A DNA stretch of 6,421 nt from assembly GCA_903825065.1 (NCBI GenBank), contig CAIJZG010000338.1, positions 1 through 6,421 of the forward strand, given 5' to 3'. Each line of letters opens with the position of its first letter. Position 1 is the first letter of the stretch. The notes below the pieces were generated by a model, which searched no databases, was not told the DNA's origin, and was given only the letters and a program-made list of their open reading frames with translations. The stretch comes from an uncultured Bacteroidota bacterium (GTDB taxonomy: Bacteria; Bacteroidota; Bacteroidia; Chitinophagales; Chitinophagaceae). Shown here in pieces: positions 1 through 4,946 of this stretch. The position numbers and the translations under genes are program-made.

Positions 1-17
1 AGTTGATGAAAGTTCAT

Positions 18-53
18 AAAAAAACCATTACAAGTTTTAAACTTATAATGGTT
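18..53 (-). terminator. Rho-independent terminator after the NMO-like gene
   Basis: Read on the minus strand, an 8-bp perfect outer stem (23-30 paired with 46-53) encloses a further AAGT/ACTT pairing and is followed at once by a run of seven T (24 down to 18). This is a textbook intrinsic terminator. It lies about 50 bases past the stop codon of the 101-1909 gene and fits as its end. A second copy of AAACCATTA occurs at 88-96 but forms no hairpin. Confidence 0.85.
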
Positions 54-100
54 AAAGTTAAATAACAAAAATAATATGCAATAAAAGAAACCATTAAAGG

Positions 101-1909
101 CTATTTCATCACAATCTCGTGTTGATAATTTAAAGAATCAAGTTCCAAACTCACACTATCTAAATCTTTCAACATTTTAGATTTTGTTTCTTCGGATAGA
201 CCCGGCATTTCTCTATAATAGTTAATACCACTGCGTAAGTTTTGAAAAAATGTATTATAATATTTTGATTTTTTTTCAAATTGATCTGAATCAATATCCT
301 CTTTTATTTGATCTTTCAAATAATCGATATATAAATACAATTCAGCAATAAACATATGTGGCCGATTGCTTTGTACCATCACATTTCCACGTCCATAAAT
401 ATGATCAATCATGTTTGACAAGGAAACCACTTTCGAAAAATTCACAATATTCGGACCAGGACAAATGGTTACCGCATCCATTTTCTTTACAAGGGTCTTT
501 GAATAATTAATAGCGGCAGAGTTACTTAATCCAACACATAAACATTCTTTATCTTGTAATTCAGCTACTTGCTTTTGAAATTCAGTAACAGGTAAATTCA
601 ATAAGCGTAGTTGCTCAAGCTTTAATTTCTGGTATTTCTTTGATGCCGTACATATTGGCTCTTTTGTAAACTCCGTATTAAAACTTAAGTGCTTTTCTGT
701 ACAAGGACTACCGGGGTTACCAATATTAATTCTTTCATACTTTTCAATTTCAGAACTTGTTCCTTTCAAATAATGAAATCTAACACCCAATGGTGAATTA
801 TGACTAAGCATAATATTTTTGTCCTTCGAAGTAGCCAATAATTTTAGGGTTGGCTCATCAACAGTTGTTGCTTCGGGCACCAAAAGAAAAGGCGTACCCC
901 AACCTGTACTGTCAAACTTATAGTGCGCATGGAGATATTCATCTTCCTCATGCGTTCCAATACCACCTTGAACCGTAAATTTAATTTCGGGTGGATATTT
1001 GAACTGCTTATTGTTTTTCTTTAATTGAGCTGCATTGTAAATTTCAAAAAGTGTATCTGTCAGTTCCTGACGATTCAATTTAAATTCTTCTAAAATAGGC
1101 CCCATCAAATAGCCATCTGTGGCAAATGCATGCCCTCCACAATTCAAGCCCGACTCAACTCTAAATTCACTAACCCAGATTCCTTTTTTTGCGAGGTACT
1201 TTCCTTGAATCAAAGCAGAACGGTAATCACTTACTTTAATGATTACTTTCTTATCAAAACCTCCATCTTCATTCGCATCAAACTGCTTACATTGTTCTAA
1301 GTAATTATAAAGTCTTGGATTCAACCCTGCAGAGAAAACGATGGAAGAATGTTTAAGATCACTATTTACATAACCCCTCAAAGCAGTTACTGCATCAGAA
1401 CCATCAGGAACAGGATCTCCATTTTTATCATAAATATTTCTGTCCAACTTGGTCATGATATTTACATCTATACTTCCGGGCTTAATATGATCCCTTAAGT
1501 ATTGCTCCATGGAAGCTTTTTCCTTCAACTCAGTAGTTTGCATCATTTGATGATACAATTGTTTGAGTTTACTTTCATCAGGAAGCATTTCAAAATATTT
1601 CACGATTTCTGAACCAGTTTCAAATGCAGCCTGTTTAATTTTATCTACCTGCTGCTGTACAATGGTATTAACCAAATTCAAATAGTCTGTAATTCGTTTG
1701 GCTCTATAATCTTCCACATCCGTATCAATTGGAATGTAGGGCTGATTGATGGTTTGATAATAATGACTTCTCATCATTTCTATCAAACGATCTTCAACAA
1801 TCGACATAACAGAGGAAATACCAAAACGTGCCACTTTAATGGGACTATCAATGGTGTACGCTAAGCCCATTACAGGAATATGGAACTTGTGATAAGGTGA
1901 TTGATACAT
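101..1909 (-). CDS. Uncharacterised 602-residue protein with nitronate monooxygenase-like TIM-barrel motifs
   Basis: I do not recognise a named gene. Three stretches resemble the FMN-dependent nitronate monooxygenase / enoyl reductase (FabK, PfaD) TIM-barrel family. GLNCGGH at residues 254-260 sits where that family has its GGH motif with the active-site histidine. VQGGIGT at 313-319 resembles the phosphate-binding GGI loop. GWGTPFLLVPEA at 336-347 resembles the family's GT-R-F-L-x-T-x-E-A segment. An FMN oxidoreductase is therefore likely; the substrate is unknown. At 602 residues it is far longer than the usual 320-370. There is an extra, largely helical charged region at about 60-145 and a C-terminal extension from about 350. 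The extension contains cysteines 403, 420, 456, 458 and 483, which might bind a metal or Fe-S cluster. No signal peptide or membrane segment is evident, so it is probably cytoplasmic. The ATG at 1909 has no Shine-Dalgarno sequence, as is usual in Bacteroidota. The gene is monocistronic. Confidence is high that it is a gene and moderate for the fold. Confidence 0.75.
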   Translation of the reverse strand: MYQSPYHKFHIPVMGLAYTIDSPIKVARFGISSVMSIVEDRLIEMMRSHYYQTINQPYIPIDTDVEDYRAKRITDYLNLVNTIVQQQVDKIKQAAFETGSEIVKYFEMLPDESKLKQLYHQMMQTTELKEKASMEQYLRDHIKPGSIDVNIMTKLDRNIYDKNGDPVPDGSDAVTALRGYVNSDLKHSSIVFSAGLNPRLYNYLEQCKQFDANEDGGFDKKVIIKVSDYRSALIQGKYLAKKGIWVSEFRVESGLNCGGHAFATDGYLMGPILEEFKLNRQELTDTLFEIYNAAQLKKNNKQFKYPPEIKFTVQGGIGTHEEDEYLHAHYKFDSTGWGTPFLLVPEATTVDEPTLKLLATSKDKNIMLSHNSPLGVRFHYLKGTSSEIEKYERINIGNPGSPCTEKHLSFNTEFTKEPICTASKKYQKLKLEQLRLLNLPVTEFQKQVAELQDKECLCVGLSNSAAINYSKTLVKKMDAVTICPGPNIVNFSKVVSLSNMIDHIYGRGNVMVQSNRPHMFIAELYLYIDYLKDQIKEDIDSDQFEKKSKYYNTFFQNLRSGINYYREMPGLSEETKSKMLKDLDSVSLELDSLNYQHEIVMK

Positions 1910-1950
1910 TAAATAAAATCTATGTGGGTAAATAATATTTGTTTGAATGC

Positions 1951-1984
1951 AAAAAAACAGGCTATTACCTGCGATAATAACCTG
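1951..1984 (-). terminator. Terminator-like hairpin in the leader of the NMO-like gene
   Basis: On the minus strand, CAGG (1984-1981) pairs with CCTG (1961-1958). After one mismatch (1980/1962), TATT (1979-1976) pairs with AATA (1966-1963) around a 9-base loop. Seven T follow (1957-1951). It could end the U32-ferredoxin-YhbP operon, whose last stop codon is about 100 bases upstream. It also lies between the predicted promoter at 2002-2009 and the start codon at 1909, so it could act as an attenuator. The stem is imperfect and AU-rich, so termination may be only partial. Confidence 0.6.
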
Positions 1985-2001
1985 GCTATTGCATTCTAAT
2001 A

Positions 2002-2009
2002 CAAATGTA
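2002..2009 (-). promoter_or_regulatory. Bacteroidota -7 box (TACATTTG) for the NMO-like gene
   Basis: Read on the minus strand this is TACATTTG, a full match to the Bacteroidota -7 consensus TAnnTTTG. No TTTG or TTG is seen 19-21 bases upstream, so the -33 element is poor. This is typical of a promoter that needs an activator, and the palindrome at 2031-2046 is suitably placed. The inferred transcription start is near 1996, giving a leader of roughly 87 bases that includes the hairpin at 1951-1984. Confidence 0.55.
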
Positions 2010-2030
2010 AAGTCTAGGTTAAAGATTAAA

Positions 2031-2046
2031 TATGACTTTTGTCATA
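2031..2046. promoter_or_regulatory. Perfect 16-bp palindrome with FNR/CRP-type layout
   Basis: The sequence TATGACTTTTGTCATA has perfect 6-base half sites around a 4-base centre. This is the architecture of CRP/FNR-superfamily operators (for FNR, TTGAT-N4-ATCAA). Its centre (2038.5) is about 42 bases upstream of the start inferred from the -7 box at 2002-2009, the usual distance for class II activation. It lies downstream of the YhbP stop codon, so it most likely controls the NMO-like gene. The cognate regulator is not in the window. The short hairpin it could form in RNA is a less likely role. Confidence 0.55.
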
Positions 2047-2087
2047 CAGATTTAGTTTAAAAAAGCCAAATATCTTTAGCTTACGAA

Positions 2088-2516
2088 TTAATTAACATGT
2101 CTTTCCCAAATTATTTTTTTGCCAAAGCCCAATGTATTATCAGTATATTTAATTCGATTGATTTGGATAGTCCATATTTCTCCCGGCATGGCAACTGCTA
2201 TAGGATGACTCTCATAATACTTCAAGGAAGCATATTTAGAAAGCTCATTTATAAAAGGCAATACTATCCCTTCAAATTGGATCCCTTTCACCTGTAATTT
2301 ATTTAACTTATCAGGTAAGATGGTGCCAGCAATAATAGGATTTGAGTGAAGAAAAGTTGCGTGATTAGAATCGGAAGCTGACTTAAAAAATAGTAACCCT
2401 TCCTTACTATCAATTGCATAGTAACAACTAAAACAATAAGGTTGCCCCTTGGAATCAAGACATGCGATAGAAGCACAAGTATTTGCTTCAAGAAAACTAT
2501 CAATTTTTTCGTTCAT
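2088..2516 (-). CDS. YhbP-type (UPF0306) FMN-binding split-barrel protein
   Basis: This 142-residue protein belongs to the pyridoxamine 5'-phosphate oxidase-like split-barrel family. It closely resembles E. coli YhbP (UPF0306) in its C-terminal signature: IKYTDNTLGFGKKIIWER at 122-139 matches the E. coli IKFTDNTLGFGKKMIW segment as I recall it. The length also fits (YhbP is about 147 residues). Residues 41-57 (LLFFKSASDSNHATFLH) form the strand and helix region that in relatives contacts the flavin phosphate. The family's reaction is unknown; FMN or another flavin is the likely cofactor. Cysteines 14, 19, 28 and 31 near the N-terminus have no obvious assigned role. Its ATG overlaps the ferredoxin stop codon by four bases (ATGA), so it is translationally coupled as the last gene of the operon. 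In E. coli yhbP also lies close to U32 genes (ubiU, ubiV), which supports a functional association. Confidence 0.88.
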   Translation of the reverse strand: MNEKIDSFLEANTCASIACLDSKGQPYCFSCYYAIDSKEGLLFFKSASDSNHATFLHSNPIIAGTILPDKLNKLQVKGIQFEGIVLPFINELSKYASLKYYESHPIAVAMPGEIWTIQINRIKYTDNTLGFGKKIIWERHVN

Positions 2517-2734
2517 ACAATTTTTATGATTTTAACAGGACATGATTTTGCCACATCATTAGTTAGCGATTCAATGGAAGGATGTAAAGGCAAAATATAA
2601 ATATTTTTTTTTTCAATGGCTTTTAATAAAGTTGCCTTACCATCTTTTTTAGACATACGCCAGATTTCGGGTTGCATTTCAAAACAAACGCTACACCCGA
2701 TACATTTATCACGATAGTGAATAATTTTAGCCAT
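2513..2734 (-). CDS. Small single-cluster [4Fe-4S] ferredoxin
   Basis: This 73-residue protein has the pattern C-x2-C-x2-C near the N-terminus (C11, C14, C17, within CIGCSVC) and a fourth cysteine followed by proline near the C-terminus (C65, SCP). That is the ligand set of a monocluster [4Fe-4S] ferredoxin of the Thermotoga or Desulfovibrio type. It is expected to be a soluble low-potential one-electron carrier. The start ATG at 2734 shares one base with the U32 stop codon (TAATG), and its TGA stop overlaps the YhbP start, so it is the translationally coupled middle gene of a three-gene operon. By position it probably passes electrons to the U32 enzyme, to the flavin protein, or between them; this is inferred. 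The length is normal for the family and the protein is lysine-rich. Confidence 0.93.
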   Translation of the reverse strand: MAKIIHYRDKCIGCSVCFEMQPEIWRMSKKDGKATLLKAIEKKNIYILPLHPSIESLTNDVAKSCPVKIIKIV

Positions 2735-3972
2735 TAGGACTTTACAATTTTATAAAGTTTATCCTGACCAGTTAATTTAGTTGGAAATGGGAAAGTAATT
2801 TTATCGCCCTTGCCAGCTAGTTCGGCTTTTTCACCATTTACAATAAGTGTATTCAGGGTTTCTTTTGACATACCAATGGATGGACCAATCACCATTAATT
2901 CATCACCTTCTTTAATGTTACCTGCTTCAATTAAAAACTCTCCTATTTTTATTTTGGGATAATAGTTGGTAGATTTTCCGAGGTAAATTTTTCTTTCTTC
3001 TGCAATGGAACCCGGGCTGGTTGTCCACTCTCCCAACTTTCTACCTAGGTAATATCCTTCCCAAAAACCTCGGTTATAAACTTTAGATAACCTTTTAAGC
3101 CAGGCTGTTTTCTTTTCTTCCGTGTATTTATTTGCGATAACTGCATCAATTGCTTCTCGATAGCAAGCAGTTACTTCATGTACATAATCTGCACCTTTAC
3201 TGCGTCCCTCAATTTTCAAAACATCAACACCACTAAAGATTAATTGATCGAGAATGTCAATGGTACAAAGATCTTTGGGTGACATGATATATTCATTCTC
3301 AATCACTAATTCTTCATTGGTCTCTGTATCTTTTACCGTGTATGACCTTCTGCAATTTTGGATACAAGCTCCCCGATTGGCTGCAGCATTTTGAGTATGC
3401 AAACTCAGATAACATTTACCGGAAATTGCCATACAAAGTGCACCATGAACAAATAATTCAATCTTAATCAAATGTCCAGAAATGCCTCTGATATTTCTTC
3501 GCTTGATTTCTTTATTGATATGTTCTACTTGTTTCAATGTTAATTCCCTTGCCAATACTACTACATCCGAAAATTGCGCAAAAAACTGAACTGCTTCAAT
3601 ATTACTAACATTGGCTTGCGTGGAAACATGTAATGGAATTTGAAGTTGCTTACAATATTGTATCACTGCAAAATCAGCAGCAATCACTGCATCAATAGCT
3701 TGTTTTTTCACTTCCTGCAAAATGGAAAGCAGTAATTGCATATCGTGTTCGTACATCACAGTATTTAGTGTGATATAGCATTTGATTTTATTTTTCTTGC
3801 AAATACTACTGATTTTTTTTAGATCATTTATTTCGAAGGAATTGGAAGAGCAAGTACGCATATTTAGTTGCTCAACACCAAAATAAACTGCATTTGCGCC
3901 TGCATTGATGGCAGCTTGCATGGATTCAAAAGATCCAGCAGGGGCTAATAATTCTATCTCTCTTTCTTTCAT
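2734..3972 (-). CDS. U32-family Fe-S protein (TrhP/YegQ-related 'peptidase U32')
   Basis: This 412-residue protein (counted from the ATG at 3972) shows the U32 family in order: N-terminal ELLAPAGSFESMQAAINAGA at 7-26, then the signature FVHGALCMAISGKC at 174-187, NRGACIQNCRRSY at 199-211, SPKDLC at 231-236 and KIEGR at 253-257. A C-terminal beta domain (about 330-412) follows. By comparison with E. coli UbiU, cysteines 180, 187, 203 and 236 are the likely [4Fe-4S] ligands. Despite the old 'peptidase' name, characterised members (TrhP, RlhA, UbiU/UbiV) carry out oxygen-independent hydroxylation of tRNA U34, 23S rRNA or ubiquinone precursors. The ANRGAC-x3-CR motif and C-terminal domain favour a TrhP-like tRNA role over UbiU. 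The first in-frame start is a TTG at 3984, but it lies in a TATATTTG promoter-like box, so the ATG is preferred. It is first in the operon with ferredoxin and the YhbP-like gene, and divergent from queD. Confidence 0.88.
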   Translation of the reverse strand: MKEREIELLAPAGSFESMQAAINAGANAVYFGVEQLNMRTCSSNSFEINDLKKISSICKKNKIKCYITLNTVMYEHDMQLLLSILQEVKKQAIDAVIAADFAVIQYCKQLQIPLHVSTQANVSNIEAVQFFAQFSDVVVLARELTLKQVEHINKEIKRRNIRGISGHLIKIELFVHGALCMAISGKCYLSLHTQNAAANRGACIQNCRRSYTVKDTETNEELVIENEYIMSPKDLCTIDILDQLIFSGVDVLKIEGRSKGADYVHEVTACYREAIDAVIANKYTEEKKTAWLKRLSKVYNRGFWEGYYLGRKLGEWTTSPGSIAEERKIYLGKSTNYYPKIKIGEFLIEAGNIKEGDELMVIGPSIGMSKETLNTLIVNGEKAELAGKGDKITFPFPTKLTGQDKLYKIVKS

Positions 3973-3977
3973 TATAA

Positions 3978-4008
3978 TTGGCAAATATACTAATTAAAGG
4001 TATTTTTG
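3978..4008 (+). promoter_or_regulatory. Bacteroidota-type promoter for queD
   Basis: A -33 TTG at 3978-3980, a 20-base spacer and the -7 box TATTTTTG at 4001-4008 match the Bacteroidota primary sigma consensus (TTTG/TTG, 19-21 bases, TAnnTTTG). The predicted start near 4013 gives a leader of about 12 bases before the ATG at 4025. It overlaps the divergent U32 promoter, so the two units may compete or share control. Confidence 0.65.
3982..3989 (-). promoter_or_regulatory. Candidate -7 box (TATATTTG) for the U32 operon
   Basis: Read on the minus strand this is TATATTTG, a full match to TAnnTTTG, ending nine bases before the ATG at 3972. Transcription would begin only a few bases upstream of the ATG, giving a nearly leaderless mRNA. 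There is no TTG at the -33 position, so the promoter is weak or needs an activator. It partly overlaps the region used by the opposing queD promoter. Confidence 0.45.
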
Positions 4009-4018
4009 TCCTTAATTA
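3991..4018. repeat. Imperfect inverted repeat around the queD -7 box
   Basis: TAATTAAAGG (3991-4000) and CCTTAATTA (4010-4018) form an inverted repeat with one extra A in the left arm. They flank the TATTTTTG box exactly. A repressor bound here would cover the queD promoter and lie beside the U32 -7 box. The arms are AT-rich, so chance is not excluded. Confidence 0.35.
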
Positions 4019-4024
4019 ATTGAT

Positions 4025-4456
4025 ATGCTACGTCTAACAAAGATTTTTCACTTTGAAATGGCACATGCCATTCATGGTTATCAAGGAGCTTGCAAAAATA
4101 TACATGGTCATTCTTACGAACTGCATGTAACCCTTGGCACTGTTGAAATTCAGAAAGAGTATATTCCAATGCCAGGCTTTATCATCGACTTTAAACAAAT
4201 TAAGAATTTAGTAAACACGGCAATTATTGAAAAATTCGACCACAGTTTGATTTTATCAACAGCCTATTTATCTGATCATCCTACGAATAATATTCACGAC
4301 AATTTGATTATTTGGGAAGTAGAACCTAGTGCAGAAAATATTTTACTTTACATGCAGGATGTCTTGAATTCAAGATTACCTTCCGATATCAAGTTAATTC
4401 AGATAAAATTATATGAAACAAAAGATTCGTTTGCAGAATGGATCGCAGACGATTAA
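4025..4456 (+). CDS. queD: 6-carboxy-5,6,7,8-tetrahydropterin synthase / 6-pyruvoyl-tetrahydropterin synthase family (QueD-like)
   Basis: This 143-residue protein is a PTPS/QueD-fold enzyme. QueD turns dihydroneopterin triphosphate into 6-carboxytetrahydropterin, an early step of preQ0/queuosine synthesis; PTPS relatives make 6-pyruvoyl-tetrahydropterin. Zinc-binding histidines are H14 (FEMAH), H27 and H29 (CKNIHGHSY). C23 is the catalytic cysteine, D72-H73 (FDHSLIL) the catalytic pair, and E131 (LYET) the pterin-anchoring glutamate. All key residues are present, so it should be active and cytosolic. Length is normal for the family (120-150). Between about 78 and 100 it has a loop typical of longer members. 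The ATG at 4025 is the only sensible start; there is no Shine-Dalgarno sequence, but a good promoter lies just upstream. It is divergent from the U32 operon and followed 38 bases later by the Rrf2 gene. No other queuosine genes are in the window, so QueD rather than a folate or biopterin role is likely but not proven. Confidence 0.88.
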   Translation: MLRLTKIFHFEMAHAIHGYQGACKNIHGHSYELHVTLGTVEIQKEYIPMPGFIIDFKQIKNLVNTAIIEKFDHSLILSTAYLSDHPTNNIHDNLIIWEVEPSAENILLYMQDVLNSRLPSDIKLIQIKLYETKDSFAEWIADD

Positions 4457-4461
4457 ATTTG
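4430..4461 (+). promoter_or_regulatory. Internal promoter for the Rrf2 gene
   Basis: TTTG at 4430-4433, a 20-base spacer and TAAATTTG at 4454-4461 give a complete match to the Bacteroidota -33/-7 consensus. The -7 box overlaps the queD stop codon (4454-4456). Transcription should start near 4467, about 28 bases before the Rrf2 ATG. The regulator can therefore be expressed independently of queD. Confidence 0.7.
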
Positions 4462-4494
4462 AAATTTTAATAACACTTTTTAATTAGGAATATC

Positions 4495-4932
4495 ATGTTT
4501 TCGAAGGCCACTGAATATGCTTTGAGGGCTACTATATATATCGCGCAAAAAAGCTCGGTGGATAAGAAATTGAGTCTTACAGAAATTGCTCAAGCAATTG
4601 ATTCGCCTCCTTCTTTTACTGCCAAGATATTGCAACTTTTAACAAAAGATAATAGTGTGATTCATTCAGTTCGCGGACCCAATGGCGGATTTTATATTAC
4701 AGAAAAGAATAAACAGCTCCCTCTGAAAAAAATTTTGGAGGTGGTCAATGAAAATGATTTATTCGAAAAATGTATTTTAGGTTTAAAGAAATGTTCTGAA
4801 ACAAACCCTTGCCCATTGCATTTTCAGTACAAACCTATAAAGCAAGAATTGATTTATTTATTTCAGACCAATACTATTCTTGAGCTTTCTGAAAAAGCAG
4901 ATAGTGAATCATTGTTTATAAATAATAAGTAG
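4495..4932 (+). CDS. Rrf2-family transcriptional regulator with a likely Fe-S cluster
   Basis: This 145-residue protein has an N-terminal winged helix-turn-helix typical of Rrf2 (IscR/NsrR/CymR). MFSKATEYALRATIYIA opens it, SLTEIAQAIDSPPSFTAKILQLL (27-49) holds the recognition helix, and VRGPNGGFYIT (59-69) is the wing. A cysteine cluster follows: C93-x6-C100-x5-C106-P-L-H. Three cysteines here are the Fe-S ligands in IscR and NsrR, so this is probably a sensor of NO, oxygen or Fe-S status rather than a cluster-free member such as CymR. Spacing does not decide between NsrR-like and IscR-like. The ATG at 4495 is preceded by AGGA at 4486-4489, five bases away, one of the few Shine-Dalgarno-like sites in the window. 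It has its own promoter at 4430-4461. No suf, isc, hcp or nor genes are adjacent, so targets are unknown; the U32/ferredoxin operon is a candidate by proximity. Confidence 0.9.
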   Translation: MFSKATEYALRATIYIAQKSSVDKKLSLTEIAQAIDSPPSFTAKILQLLTKDNSVIHSVRGPNGGFYITEKNKQLPLKKILEVVNENDLFEKCILGLKKCSETNPCPLHFQYKPIKQELIYLFQTNTILELSEKADSESLFINNK

Positions 4933-4946
4933 TAAAAGACTACTTA
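4926..4946. terminator. Shared hairpin between convergent Rrf2 and cellulase genes
   Basis: TAAGTAGT (4926-4933) and ACTACTTA (4939-4946) form a perfect 8-bp stem with a 5-base loop (AAAAG). Both stop codons lie inside it: TAG at 4930-4932 for Rrf2 and TAG at 4942-4940 on the minus strand for the cellulase. On the minus side it is followed by TTATTATTTAT; on the plus side there is no T-run. It is therefore a plausible terminator for the cellulase and a weaker one for Rrf2. Confidence 0.5.

Noticed and set aside
88..96. Second copy of AAACCATTA (first at 22-30) as a repeat element
   Set aside because: It is a short AT-rich match with no hairpin or spacing pattern, so chance is sufficient.
2097..2503. 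Open frames at 2097-2297 (plus strand) and 2303-2503 (minus strand)
   Set aside because: Both lie wholly within the YhbP-like gene in other frames, have low-complexity hydrophobic translations and match no family.
2734..3972. Naming the U32 gene ubiU, or calling it a protease
   Set aside because: Bacteroidota generally use menaquinone rather than ubiquinone, there is no ubiV partner, and the protein has a TrhP-like motif and C-terminal domain. The collagenase/peptidase label for U32 is historical and no protease residues are seen.
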